A program made the translations under genes and the position numbers. A stretch of 48,939 bases of DNA from NCBI GenBank assembly GCA_036720245.1, contig DAIMNI010000011.1, forward strand, positions 1 through 48,939, given 5' to 3'. This stretch comes from JAAZMA01 sp036720245. Lineage in GTDB: Bacteria; Bacillota; Clostridia; Tissierellales; Tepidimicrobiaceae. Shown here piece after piece: positions 6,216-14,899 of the stretch (the stretch's first letter is position 1; each line of letters starts with the position of its first letter). The notes under the pieces are model-generated. The model was not told where the DNA came from, searched no databases, and saw nothing but the letters and a program-made list of their open reading frames with translations.

Positions 6216-7230
6216 AAATATGAAATCCTATAATGAAAATACTACTAAAAAATAGGAGAGTATAAAAACTAATTCCCCTAGTAACTAGCATAGCAGAGGT
6301 GAGAAGACCTATTGGAAATAAACTTTTAAATACTATCATAAAAGCACCCTCAGAGGCTCCTACTGCACCTGGTAATGGTATAAAGGATACTGAAATATTT
6401 AATATAGATTGTAATGCAATGATTTTCCAAAATGAAGTCTCATTTAATCCAAAGGCTTTGTAGACAAAAAATGGGACACTATAAGTGGCTGTTAATTGAA
6501 TAAATGTGATTAAAAATACCTTTGAAATAGCTTTAATATTTTGGCGGATTAATACTGCTCCACTTTTATATTCATTTATTTCTCTTATCATATACTTCTC
6601 TGTCTTATCCATATCCTTAATTATTTTTAATTTGTTTAGGACTTTTATAAAAAAGTTTACAATTTTAAATATCAAACTATCTGAAAATATAGCCATTAGC
6701 ATAAAACCAATGAGAATAATATTCAAAACAAATCCAAATATCAATAATGGATATATGGAATGCATTTTATCTGTAATAAAATTAAAATTCAATAAAAGAG
6801 ATACTAGAGCATAGAACACCATCATAATTTCATATATAGTTACAGTTACTAAAATAGCTAAAGATGAATGAGATATATCTATATTATCCTTATTCATATA
6901 ATAAATTTGCATAGGCTGTCCTCCTGATGCAGAAGGGGTTATGGAACTAAAATAAAAGCCTACAATAGAATACTTTAAAGTTTGTAAAAAGGGAGGTCTT
7001 TCCCCAAATATAGCTAATAAGGTCCGTAAAACCAATGCTTCACAGCAAATAAATGAAAATCCCGATAATAATCCTAGTATTATCATCATAGGCTTAAGAT
7101 TTTTTATTATATTAAATAATGCCTTTAGATTTTGATCCTTTAATAAAATATAAAAGGTAATTCCCATAATACTCAAAAGAAATATAATATAATTAAAATG
7201 TCCCTTTTTCTTTTCCATGCTTTTATCCAT
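6196..7230 (-). CDS. Flippase-like integral membrane protein (LPG_synthase_TM/YbhN family)
   Basis: A 344-aa protein with about eight hydrophobic segments and the family signature FYFSSITPSASGGQPMQIYY near residues 92-111, plus SFIPLPGAVGASEGAFMIVF near 280. This matches the membrane domain of lysylphosphatidylglycerol synthase (MprF) and AglD/YbhN proteins, without the soluble synthase domain. Family members are thought to move or modify lipids at the membrane. The start overlaps the end of the deacetylase gene by 8 bp (ATGGATAA), with GGAGAAG upstream, so translation is probably coupled. Its place after a glycolipid-type glycosyltransferase suggests work on the same lipid or surface glycan. 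Confidence 0.8.
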   Translation of the reverse strand: MDKSMEKKKGHFNYIIFLLSIMGITFYILLKDQNLKALFNIIKNLKPMMIILGLLSGFSFICCEALVLRTLLAIFGERPPFLQTLKYSIVGFYFSSITPSASGGQPMQIYYMNKDNIDISHSSLAILVTVTIYEIMMVFYALVSLLLNFNFITDKMHSIYPLLIFGFVLNIILIGFMLMAIFSDSLIFKIVNFFIKVLNKLKIIKDMDKTEKYMIREINEYKSGAVLIRQNIKAISKVFLITFIQLTATYSVPFFVYKAFGLNETSFWKIIALQSILNISVSFIPLPGAVGASEGAFMIVFKSLFPIGLLTSAMLVTRGISFYTLLFFSSIFIIGFHICGKGTF

Positions 7231-7900
7231 AAATCTTCTCCATAGTAATAAATTTATAATTCTTTTCTTTTAATAAGGGTATAACATTTTTCAAAGCTTC
7301 AATAGTCCTACTAGGCGCTTCATCTTTTCCCCTTCCATCATGCAGACAAATAATAGAGCCAGCCTTAATTTTCTTCATTAATTTCCTTTCAATATCCTCT
7401 GAAGTAATAGAGCTTTTCCAATCTCCAACCATTACATTCCAAAGTATTATTTTTAAATTATTCTTTTTTATATATCTTATAGTAAATAAATTAAATACAC
7501 CCCAAGGGGGGCGGAAATATTTTATATCTATATTATTTTCCTTAAATATTTTTATAGAATCTTCAAAATCCCTTTTAGTATAAAAATAGCCTTTAAATAA
7601 AGAACATTTATGCTCCAAAGAATGAAGGGCTATTAAATGCCCCTCATTTTCCATTCTTTTTAAAATCTGTGGATTCTTTTCAATGGTACTTGATAATATA
7701 AAAAATGTAGCTTTAATATTATATTTATATAATAAATCCAATAATTTTTCAGTATAAACTTTATCAATTCCATCATCAAAAGTAAGGGCTATTTCATTAT
7801 CACTGTGGAATTTTTTTACCCTTTTATTCAACAATCTATAATAAATAGTAGGAGAAATATATATAAAATAAACTAAGATTAAGACTAAAATTATTTTCAT
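7223..7900 (-). CDS. Polysaccharide deacetylase (NodB/CE4 fold)
   Basis: A 225-aa protein with an N-terminal hydrophobic segment (residues about 2-18) that anchors or exports it. CE4 motifs are complete: TFDDG at 40-44 (catalytic Asp and metal Asp), HSLEH at 93-97 (two metal His), RPPWG at 130-134, and LHDG at 186-189. It removes acetyl groups from N-acetylated sugars in peptidoglycan or another surface polymer; the substrate cannot be read from the sequence. It overlaps its neighbours by 1 bp upstream (TAATG) and 8 bp downstream, so it belongs to a tightly coupled three-gene unit. Confidence 0.92.
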   Translation of the reverse strand: MKIILVLILVYFIYISPTIYYRLLNKRVKKFHSDNEIALTFDDGIDKVYTEKLLDLLYKYNIKATFFILSSTIEKNPQILKRMENEGHLIALHSLEHKCSLFKGYFYTKRDFEDSIKIFKENNIDIKYFRPPWGVFNLFTIRYIKKNNLKIILWNVMVGDWKSSITSEDIERKLMKKIKAGSIICLHDGRGKDEAPSRTIEALKNVIPLLKEKNYKFITMEKIYG

Positions 7901-8991
7901 TATGCTACCTCTACAAGGACTTTATCCATAATTTCTAAGATTACCCTATCATTTATATTTAATTTAATTTGCCTCATATTTTCTCTCATAATTTTAAGTT
8001 TATTTTCATTATAAATTATCTTCAATGCCTTTTCAACTATATCCTCATTTTTGTCCCAAAGTACTTCCCCTATATTTTTATATTCTATAAAATTGGCATT
8101 GTTCCTTTCCTGTTCTAAAAATGGGCAAAGAGCTAAAATAGGTAGTTCTGAATATATTGCCTCAAAAAGAGTGATTCCTCCAGCTTTAGATATAATTAAA
8201 TCTGCATTGGCCATATATTCATGAACTCTATCGGTATAGCCTATTACTTCAATATTATGGTATTTTTTACGAAGTCTATTATATTCTTTTTCATTATTCC
8301 CAAGTATTACTGTTACATTTAAATTGCACACCTTATTTAATCTATTATATACACTATCTTCCAATGGAATAAGCCCTAATCCCCCACCCATTATAAGTAG
8401 GTTTTTAGAATAATTATTATGTTTATTTTCATTAAAAGAAATATTTTTAAATTGATCTTTAACAGGTATTCCAATTACAACTATATCTTCAGCCCTTGTT
8501 CCATTTTTTATTAAATTTGCCTTAACTGTTTCTGTTGCAACTAAATACACATTAGTTTCTGGATTAATCCATTCATTATGAACACTTATATCAGTAATAC
8601 ATGTTATAAGTGGTATATTGCTACTTGTCCTAGATTTAAACTGGGATACAATCCTAGAACAAAATGGCAATGTGGATATTATAATATCAGGTTTGTCCTC
8701 ATAAATAAGATTTTCTATTTTTTCTATAAATATATTAGTAAAAGGCATTTTCATATTAAAATCTAAGTCTATAGTATTCTTATAAAAAAAATTATACACT
8801 TTACTAGCTCGTCTAACCATTATATTAAATCCAGAATAAACTACTCCATTTAATTTTGGAGCTATATAATCTACAATATCTACTATCTGGATATTTACAT
8901 CCTCCATTTGTTTTTGTATTTCTTGTTTTAGTGAAAGGGCTGTTGAATAATGTCCTTGACCAAAACGTCCTGTTAATATTAATATATTCAT
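7900..8991 (-). CDS. Family-28 glycosyltransferase (MGDG synthase/UgtP-like)
   Basis: A 363-aa protein from the ATG at 8991, chosen because AAAGGAG lies 8 nt upstream (an earlier in-frame TTG at 9018 is not needed). The N-terminus ILILTGRFGQGHYSTALSLK is typical of MGDG synthase and processive diacylglycerol glucosyltransferases, where GxGH binds acceptor or lipid. The C-terminal half has LLIMGGGLGLIP, the nucleotide-sugar site ADLIISKAGGITLFEA and a late PF(L)EQERNNANFIE motif. It probably builds a glycolipid at the inner membrane face from a UDP-sugar; diacylglycerol is the likeliest acceptor, with a prenyl lipid possible. It overlaps the deacetylase gene by 1 bp. Confidence 0.88.
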   Translation of the reverse strand: MNILILTGRFGQGHYSTALSLKQEIQKQMEDVNIQIVDIVDYIAPKLNGVVYSGFNIMVRRASKVYNFFYKNTIDLDFNMKMPFTNIFIEKIENLIYEDKPDIIISTLPFCSRIVSQFKSRTSSNIPLITCITDISVHNEWINPETNVYLVATETVKANLIKNGTRAEDIVVIGIPVKDQFKNISFNENKHNNYSKNLLIMGGGLGLIPLEDSVYNRLNKVCNLNVTVILGNNEKEYNRLRKKYHNIEVIGYTDRVHEYMANADLIISKAGGITLFEAIYSELPILALCPFLEQERNNANFIEYKNIGEVLWDKNEDIVEKALKIIYNENKLKIMRENMRQIKLNINDRVILEIMDKVLVEVA

Positions 8992-9029
8992 TGCAATTTC
9001 TCCTTTCCATTGTGTCAAAAGTTAAAGAT

Positions 9030-9122
9030 TTATAATGAAATCATGGTAGCAATCTTATCCATTATGCCTAAGCCAATTAATACAATTGCCATTGAAATAG
9101 TTCCTACTTGTCTTTTTGGCAT
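9030..9122 (-). CDS. 30-aa single-span membrane peptide
   Basis: MPKRQVGTISMAIVLIGLGI followed by MDKIATMISL: a basic start and one hydrophobic helix, resembling the first span of LiaI/LiaF-type (DUF5668) proteins. The ribosome binding site is very strong: AGAGGGGG then 7 nt before the ATG. It overlaps the end of the preceding membrane-protein gene by 19 bp and sits 38 bp before the glycosyltransferase start. The strong site and the tight position argue that it is translated. It may be a small regulator or subunit, or a truncated remnant of a larger LiaI-like protein. Confidence 0.6.
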   Translation of the reverse strand: MPKRQVGTISMAIVLIGLGIMDKIATMISL

Positions 9123-9874
9123 TTTTCGTCCCCCTCTACATCCTTTTTAGCCTTGTTTAATAATTTAATACCTCCAATAATAAATGTTAATGCCACTATT
9201 GAAGTTTGAATATAGTTTTGTATTTCATAAGGTATTAGAGTATAAAGTATTTTTTCTAAAATAATTAATATTCCTATTACAATAAGCGTTATTCCTACCC
9301 ATTCAGGTTTTATTTTCAAATATTCAAGATTAAGTTTATCTTCCTTAATACCAGTGCCATTTACAGAATGCAATACATCAAAAAAACTATAGAACCATAT
9401 TAAAGGAAGTACAAATAAAAACAAGCTTAATCTTAACCATCCCATGAAAAATATGGTAAAGAAAAATCCACCCATAATTATTAGTCCCTTTGTCTGATAC
9501 CCAAGATACATATGTCCTGCACCAGGGATTATAGATAATGCCATTGCAATTGTTCTTTTATTTGATTTTCTCATTTCCTCCAAATTATCATCCCCCATTT
9601 CTCCATTTAAACTTTCCTGTTGCAATGATCCTAAACTATTTCTTAAAGAAAAAGCATCTATTAATGCTACAAGCCATATTATGGGAAGTGCAAAGACCAA
9701 AATTGCAACAAAATTATCTGTATTTGTCAAAACCATTAATCCTACTGTCCCTAATATTACCCCACAAAATACCATTAGAAATATTATAGCTCTATCTGCA
9801 AAACCTAAGTAAAAATGAGATAGGCCTGGGATAAAGGACAATAAAAAAGTTATAAATTTACTTTTATTTTTCAT
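9104..9874 (-). CDS. Multi-span membrane protein with duplicated TM2-like motif
   Basis: A 256-aa protein with two copies of the same pattern: FLLSFIPGLSHFYLGFADRA near residues 11-30 and ALSIIPGAGHMYLGYQTKGL near 112-131. Each is followed by hydrophobic helices, and two more helices lie near the C-terminus. The P-G-x-x-H/G-x-Y-L-G motif is that of TM2-like/DUF5683-like small membrane proteins. The ATG overlaps the anti-sigma stop by 4 bp, so the gene is coupled to sigma and anti-sigma and may take part in sensing. Molecular function unknown. Confidence 0.6.
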   Translation of the reverse strand: MKNKSKFITFLLSFIPGLSHFYLGFADRAIIFLMVFCGVILGTVGLMVLTNTDNFVAILVFALPIIWLVALIDAFSLRNSLGSLQQESLNGEMGDDNLEEMRKSNKRTIAMALSIIPGAGHMYLGYQTKGLIIMGGFFFTIFFMGWLRLSLFLFVLPLIWFYSFFDVLHSVNGTGIKEDKLNLEYLKIKPEWVGITLIVIGILIILEKILYTLIPYEIQNYIQTSIVALTFIIGGIKLLNKAKKDVEGDEKCQKDK

Positions 9875-10359
9875 TTCATTTCCTCCTCTATACTGGATAT
9901 TTCAAAACTATTTAGAAAATCAGATGCCCTATCTGTTATGTTTTGTGATAAATCAAAAATTATATTTGGCATCTCTATTCTAATTTTACCTTGATTTGTA
10001 TTAGTCCTATTAGATACTAAATCTACCATCCCACTGTAAAATCCACCTAATGTTAAAACCACAGCTACAGAAGCCACTGCCACATAGTACATAAACATAT
10101 CTTTAAACTTTTTATTGTCTTTATCCGAAGTTCTAGCCTTATAATATTTTATATTTTCAATGCTATTTATAATTTCATCTGTAAAGTTTATAGGTACTAA
10201 TTTCCCCACTTGGGCCTCTTCTTTTTCATCTATGAGAGAAAGAAAAATATCCATACATTCATCACAAATATAAAGATGTTCTTCCATTTCATTGATTTTA
10301 TCTTCTGGAAAAACTTTTTCTTTATAGAAAACCCATTCTATATAATCATAATGTTTCAT
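9871..10359 (-). CDS. Zinc-finger anti-sigma factor
   Basis: A 162-aa protein. The N-terminus holds HLYICDEC near residues 28-35, the H-x3-C-x2-C zinc-binding motif of ZAS-family anti-sigma domains. One membrane span follows at about residues 91-110 (MFMYYVAVASVAVVLTLGGF), then an extracytoplasmic tail of about 50 aa. It overlaps the ECF sigma gene by 14 bp. It should hold the sigma factor inactive at the membrane until an envelope signal releases it, by redox change or regulated proteolysis; which one cannot be told. Confidence 0.88.
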   Translation of the reverse strand: MKHYDYIEWVFYKEKVFPEDKINEMEEHLYICDECMDIFLSLIDEKEEAQVGKLVPINFTDEIINSIENIKYYKARTSDKDNKKFKDMFMYYVAVASVAVVLTLGGFYSGMVDLVSNRTNTNQGKIRIEMPNIIFDLSQNITDRASDFLNSFEISSIEEEMK

Positions 10360-10918
10360 TTTCTTCCCTCCATTTTTCCTTTAAAATATTTTTCGCCCTA
10401 TATAGCCTTGAAGCTACAGTTTTTACAGACACATTTTCTTCCACTGATATTTCCTCATAGGATTTTTCTTCGAAATAAAATTTAATAATTGCTTTTTTAT
10501 ATATATCTGGAAGATTTTCGCATATATTATTAATTTTTTCTGATCTTTCTTTACCAATTAATATATCCTCTGGCATATTTATAAAATTTCCTTCCCTTTT
10601 ATATATTATTTCTTCTGTATCTTCTACTACTATTTCATTAAATTTAGCCTTCTTCTTTCTTTTCCAATCTATAGCCTTATTTGTTGCAATTCTACCTATC
10701 CACCCCTTGAAATTATCAAATTTATATTCTGGAAGGGAGATATAAATTTGTAAAAAAACCTCTTGGACAATATTTTCCACTTCTTCCTGATCCTTTGTAA
10801 AGTTTAAAACAATAGCAAATATATAATTTTTATATTTATCTACTATTTTTTCAAAAGCAAGATTATTGCCGGATAAAACTTGTTTTATTAATTCCATATG
10901 GGAATTTTCTAGTGTCAT
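10346..10918 (-). CDS. ECF-type RNA polymerase sigma factor
   Basis: A 190-aa protein of normal ECF length. Region 2 is AFEKIVDKYKNYIFAIVLNF, then ENIVQEVFLQIYISLPEYKF and FKGWIGRIATNKAIDWKRKK. Region 4 is LPDIYKKAIIKFYFEEKSYE, EISVEENVSVKTVASRLYRA and KNILKEKW. The start ATG follows AGGAGGGGAGGT. It is the first gene of an apparently continuous minus-strand unit down to the terminator at 6182, so the glycosyltransferase, deacetylase and flippase-like genes probably respond to the same signal. I could not define an autoregulated promoter with confidence in 10919-11123. Confidence 0.93.
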   Translation of the reverse strand: MTLENSHMELIKQVLSGNNLAFEKIVDKYKNYIFAIVLNFTKDQEEVENIVQEVFLQIYISLPEYKFDNFKGWIGRIATNKAIDWKRKKKAKFNEIVVEDTEEIIYKREGNFINMPEDILIGKERSEKINNICENLPDIYKKAIIKFYFEEKSYEEISVEENVSVKTVASRLYRAKNILKEKWREENETL

Positions 10919-11123
10919 ACCTCCCCTCCTTTCCTGTCTACTAATATAAACGAAATAAAAAATGAAAGTACTGCAATTTTATATTAAAATTATAATATAA
11001 TATGCAAATGAACAATTTACAAAAGTATTACAAGTTTATTTTGAAATTAAATATGAATTCACATAAGGCTTTTACTAGAATATTATATAATATAATCCCA
11101 ATTAATTTGCAGGGGGGAAGAAG

Positions 11124-12044
11124 ATGGGAAATTTAATGAAAAGGAAAACTGAAACCGTAAATATAGCGCTTATACAATGTTTTGCATTTGGGGATTATGA
11201 TGATCTAGTAAAATTAAACATGCCCCCTGAGAATGTAAATGAGGAATGTGAATTGGAAAATGAGTTAAATGAAAAAGAAATAAGTAGTGAATGCATCGGC
11301 ACATTAGAAGATGTGAATCATTTAGATATAAAAAATGGATCTGAAGATACTCTTAAAACTGAAAGTTTAAACAAGTCTATGGAGACCCCTATAGTATTTC
11401 TAGATAATAGGGATAATGAAGAATTAACTACTCCCAGTGTAATAACTAAAAACCTAGATATATGCGAATCCTATTCTGAAACCCCTACTGGAATCAAAGA
11501 TGGAGTTATAGCTAAGATACCCATAGTCTTGGCACAGTTAAATATGCCCGTCAATATTAAATTTACTATAAATTTACCTGAACCAGTTTTAGAAATTAAG
11601 GATATTAAAAAAAGTCTAAGGGCTACTGAAATACGATTATTACAGCCTGACAATGTTCTTTTTGTTGAGGGATTTGTGCGAAATAGTATTAAATATTCTA
11701 TAGATTCATCGGATTGTCTGCGCTATTATAGTATAGATATACCTTTTGAATGTACTACTATTGTGGAATTTTTTAGAGAACCAAAAAACCCTATACCTAG
11801 AAGCAATAGTTCCTATAAAGATGCTAAGAATAAACTAAATCAAATAAGCGAAGAGTTTTTTAATGAACCCCCTTTTTGCAAATTATTATCTAGTAAAATT
11901 GTAGGATTAGATGAAACCATAGAAAGGCAAAGTTTTTTTACCGAAATTAAACTAAATATGAATATAAAATTACAATTTGAAATTCTCCAAAATCAAAATG
12001 TTTCTATCTCCTCTGTTTTCAATTCTAAAGATATAGAAAAATAA
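11124..12044 (+). CDS. SPOCS/DUF3794-domain protein 1
   Basis: A 306-aa protein behind AGGGGGGAAGAAG. The first ~120 residues are acidic and low in complexity. Residues about 125-295 align with the next protein and with DUF3794: GVIAKIPIVLAQLNMPVNIK, LPEPVLEIKDIKKSLRATEI, VLFVEGFVRNSIKYS, YYSIDIPFECTTIVEF, SEEFFNEPPFCKLLSSKIVG. SPOCS domains occur in SipL and other spore coat or exosporium proteins of Clostridia. There is no signal peptide, which fits a coat protein made in the mother cell. The copy is more divergent than its neighbour (ISEEFFNEPPF against HSHEFFNELPF). Spore role is by family only. Confidence 0.75.
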   Translation: MGNLMKRKTETVNIALIQCFAFGDYDDLVKLNMPPENVNEECELENELNEKEISSECIGTLEDVNHLDIKNGSEDTLKTESLNKSMETPIVFLDNRDNEELTTPSVITKNLDICESYSETPTGIKDGVIAKIPIVLAQLNMPVNIKFTINLPEPVLEIKDIKKSLRATEIRLLQPDNVLFVEGFVRNSIKYSIDSSDCLRYYSIDIPFECTTIVEFFREPKNPIPRSNSSYKDAKNKLNQISEEFFNEPPFCKLLSSKIVGLDETIERQSFFTEIKLNMNIKLQFEILQNQNVSISSVFNSKDIEK

Positions 12045-12090
12045 AATATTTTTTGTAACATAAGTAATTCTCCAGAATATCATGTATTGA

Positions 12091-12110
12091 AAAAAGGCAA
12101 AAGCCTTTTG
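12091..12110 (+). terminator. Weak hairpin between the two SPOCS genes
   Basis: AAAAGGC and GCCTTTT form a 7-bp stem with a four-A loop, 47 bp after the first SPOCS gene. The T run is only the stem's own TTTT, so it may be an attenuator rather than a full stop. Confidence 0.4.
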
Positions 12111-12141
12111 ATATCAATAATAATTAAAAGGAGGATTTATT

Positions 12142-13053
12142 ATGAGTGGAAAGACTATTTCTTCTGAAATTACTAATGTTGAGGTTTTATGTAACAATTG
12201 TGGCTGTAATCCAGATCCAGAACAGGTGCTATGTGTAGAATTAGATAGTACTGAATTAAATAATTGTAAAAATACGCCATTGCGTCCAGTAGGACGTAGA
12301 GATGGTTTAGTAGCAAAGATACCTGTTGTTTTAGCAGAATTAAGAGTTAGGGTTAATCTTAACTCAAGAATTACTCTGCCTGAACCAACTCTTGAGGTAA
12401 AAGACATTAAGAAAAGACTAAAGATAACTCAATGCTTAATACTACCAGACTTTGGTCTAGATTCAGATGTACTTTTCATCGAAGGATTTATACGAAAAAA
12501 TATTGAATATGCTACTAGAACATGTTCCAATGCCAATGGAGTATGTGGAGATATTAGGCATTGCACTATAGATACACCTTTTAGATGTAGCACAAATATT
12601 TCCAATTACTGTAGATTCCCCGAAGGGCCTTCTACAAACTTTAGGGAGGAATTTGAATATCTAAGACGTGAAACACTTCCAAGAGAAACTTTCGCAGAAA
12701 AAGACAGATTGCTATCGGGAGATTTTTCAGAATTCAATCAGCATAGCCATGAATTTTTCAATGAACTACCATTTTGTGATTTAATTGAAAGCCATATTGT
12801 AGGATTTGATGAGTTTATAAACCGTACACGTCCAGTTGATGTTACTTTACCATTTGAGGAAAGAGAGTTTACAGAAATTCAAGAAAAAATGGCTATAGCT
12901 ATTACACTTAAAATTTTGCAAAATCAACAAGTTGTAGTCCCTCCTACAACTACACAACCTTGCCCAACCCCATGTTTATCATGCTCTAATAATTTAGTGG
13001 AAACCGAGCTTAAAGATAATGGGGAGGACAAGGAGGAAGATTGTAAAGAATAA
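12142..13053 (+). CDS. SPOCS/DUF3794-domain protein 2
   Basis: A 303-aa protein behind AAGGAGG. The N-terminus is cysteine-bearing (VLCNNCGCNPDPEQVLCVE). Residues about 52-285 form a well-conserved DUF3794 region: GLVAKIPVVLAELRVRVNLN, LPEPTLEVKDIKKRLKITQC, VLFIEGFIRKNIEYATRTC, IRHCTIDTPFRCSTNIS, GDFSEFNQHSHEFFNELPFC, IQEKMAIAITLKILQNQQVV. The tail is Cys/Pro-rich (PCPTPCLSCSNN) then acidic. The cysteines suggest disulfide or metal cross-linking in a spore outer layer (inference). It is a tandem paralogue of the preceding gene and ends in a strong terminator. Confidence 0.8.
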   Translation: MSGKTISSEITNVEVLCNNCGCNPDPEQVLCVELDSTELNNCKNTPLRPVGRRDGLVAKIPVVLAELRVRVNLNSRITLPEPTLEVKDIKKRLKITQCLILPDFGLDSDVLFIEGFIRKNIEYATRTCSNANGVCGDIRHCTIDTPFRCSTNISNYCRFPEGPSTNFREEFEYLRRETLPRETFAEKDRLLSGDFSEFNQHSHEFFNELPFCDLIESHIVGFDEFINRTRPVDVTLPFEEREFTEIQEKMAIAITLKILQNQQVVVPPTTTQPCPTPCLSCSNNLVETELKDNGEDKEEDCKE

Positions 13054-13070
13054 TATAAATATTCTTTACC

Positions 13071-13105
13071 GCTAGGGTATGCTGACACATACCCTAGCTT
13101 TTTTT
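13071..13105 (+). terminator. Rho-independent terminator after the SPOCS genes
   Basis: GCTAGGGTAT pairs with ATACCCTAGC around a short loop and is followed by seven T. Confidence 0.9.
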
Positions 13106-13161
13106 AAAGTTCACTTCTATTTTCATAATATGTACTTAAATTAGATATGTGCTAAGTTTTT

Positions 13162-13200
13162 AAAAAAAAGCTAAGGGATATTTTTTCCCTTAGCTTTTTT
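13162..13200. terminator. Bidirectional terminator between SPOCS and groEL genes
   Basis: AAAAAAGCTAAGGGA and TCCCTTAGCTTTTTT form a stem flanked by A and T runs. It works for groEL transcription (minus strand, ending 2 bp away) and backs up the plus-strand terminator. Confidence 0.85.
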
Positions 13201-13202
13201 CC

Positions 13203-14837
13203 TTACATCATTGGCATTCCGCCTGTGCCACCCATTCCATTCATTCCTGCCGTTGGGTCTTCTTTCTCTGCGTCTATTACTGCTGCTTCTGTAGTTAATA
13301 CCATTGAGGCTACAGATGCTGCATTTTGAAGTGCTGAACGTGTAACCTTTGTTGGGTCTACTATTCCTACTTCCATCATGTTTACATATTCTTCGGCCAT
13401 AGCGTCAAATCCTACGCCATTTCCAGATTCCTTAACTTTTTCTACTACTATGGATCCTTCTAGACCAGCATTTTCTGCTATTTGTCTTATTGGTTCTTCT
13501 AATGCTCTAACTACTATGGCTACCCCTGTTCTTTCATCTCCATTAACTTCATCTAATAATTTAGCTACTACTGGTATACTATCTACAAGCACAGTTCCAC
13601 CGCCAGGAACTATACCTTCTTCTACTGCTGCTCTAGTTGCTGCTAATGCATCTTCTATTCTGGATTTGCTTTCTTTTAATTCTGTTTCTGTAGCAGCCCC
13701 TACTTGAATTACTGCTACTCCACCTGATAATTTTGCAAGTCTTTCTTGGTATTTTTCTTGGTCAAATTCAGAATCAGATTCTGCTAATTGAACTTTAATT
13801 TGTCTTATTCTATCTTCTATATCACTTTGGCTACCTTCGCCATCTACTATTACAGTGTTTTCCTTATCCACTTTAACTTTTCTAGCTTTACCTAACATAT
13901 CTATTGTTGTATCTTTTAGTTCAACGCCCATATCTTCAGATACTACCTGACCACCAGTTAATATCGCAATATCTTGTAGCATTTCTATTCGTCTATCTCC
14001 AAAGCCTGGTGCTTTAACTGCTACACAATTAAAGGTTCCTCTTAATTTATTAACTACTAATGTAGCTAAAGCTTCTCCTTCTACTTCATCTGCAATAATT
14101 AATAATGGTCTTCCTTCTTGAACAATTTGTTCTAATATTGGAAGTATTTCTTGTATATTTGCAATCTTCTTATCTGTAATTAATATATATGGATTGTCTA
14201 GTTCAGCTTCCATTTTCTCAGTATTAGTTACTAAATAAGGGGAAATATATCCTCTATCAAATTGCATACCTTCTACTACATCTAAAGTAGTTCCCATGCT
14301 TCTAGATTCTTCTACTGTTATAACACCTTCATTACCTACTTTTCCCATTGCCTCTGCGATTAAATTACCTATCTCTTCATTTCCTGCAGATATAGATGCA
14401 ACTTGTGCAATAGCATCTTTAGATTCTACTTTCTTTGAAAACTTTCTTATTTCTTCAATTGTTGCATCTACAGCTCTTTTAACGCCTTTTTGTAATATTA
14501 TTGGATTAGCACCTGCTGCTACATTTTTAAGTCCTTCTCTTATAATTGCTTGTGCTAATAATGTAGCTGTTGTAGTTCCGTCTCCTGCTACGTCTTGAGT
14601 TTTTGTAGCTACTTCTTTAACTAATTGAGCACCCATATTTTCATATCTATCTTCTAATTCTATTTCTCTTGCAATTGTTACCCCGTCATTTGTAATAAGT
14701 GGTGCACCAAAAGATTGATCTAATGCTACATTTCTTCCCTTTGGCCCAAGTGTTACCTTAACTGTATTAGCTAATTGATTTATACCTTTTTCCATTGAAC
14801 GACGTGCTTCTTCACTAAATTTTATTTCCTTTGCCAT
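13203..14837 (-). CDS. groEL: 60-kDa chaperonin GroEL
   Basis: A 544-aa protein from the ATG at 14837 (AAGGAGTG upstream; the longer frame from 14870 adds a non-homologous leader). Family marks: VTLGPKGRNVALDQSFGAPL, NDGVTIAREIELEDRYENMG, QDVAGDGTTTATLLAQAI (ATP site), LKESKSRIEDALAATRAAVE, EGIVPGGGT, and the Gly/Met-rich tail GMNGMGGTGGMPMM. It forms the folding chamber closed by GroES. It is the second gene of groES-groEL under HrcA/CIRCE control. Confidence 0.98.
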   Translation of the reverse strand: MAKEIKFSEEARRSMEKGINQLANTVKVTLGPKGRNVALDQSFGAPLITNDGVTIAREIELEDRYENMGAQLVKEVATKTQDVAGDGTTTATLLAQAIIREGLKNVAAGANPIILQKGVKRAVDATIEEIRKFSKKVESKDAIAQVASISAGNEEIGNLIAEAMGKVGNEGVITVEESRSMGTTLDVVEGMQFDRGYISPYLVTNTEKMEAELDNPYILITDKKIANIQEILPILEQIVQEGRPLLIIADEVEGEALATLVVNKLRGTFNCVAVKAPGFGDRRIEMLQDIAILTGGQVVSEDMGVELKDTTIDMLGKARKVKVDKENTVIVDGEGSQSDIEDRIRQIKVQLAESDSEFDQEKYQERLAKLSGGVAVIQVGAATETELKESKSRIEDALAATRAAVEEGIVPGGGTVLVDSIPVVAKLLDEVNGDERTGVAIVVRALEEPIRQIAENAGLEGSIVVEKVKESGNGVGFDAMAEEYVNMMEVGIVDPTKVTRSALQNAASVASMVLTTEAAVIDAEKEDPTAGMNGMGGTGGMPMM

Positions 14838-14899
14838 TATATTCACTCCTTTTTCGTTTTCAAAATTCATATAATTGTCAATTGTCCATTGTCAATTAA

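Noticed and set aside
14870..14897. AT-rich ATTGTC/GACAAT palindrome between groES and groEL
   Set aside because: A common low-complexity type of clostridial intergenic repeat; I see no clear function beyond a possible mRNA hairpin.
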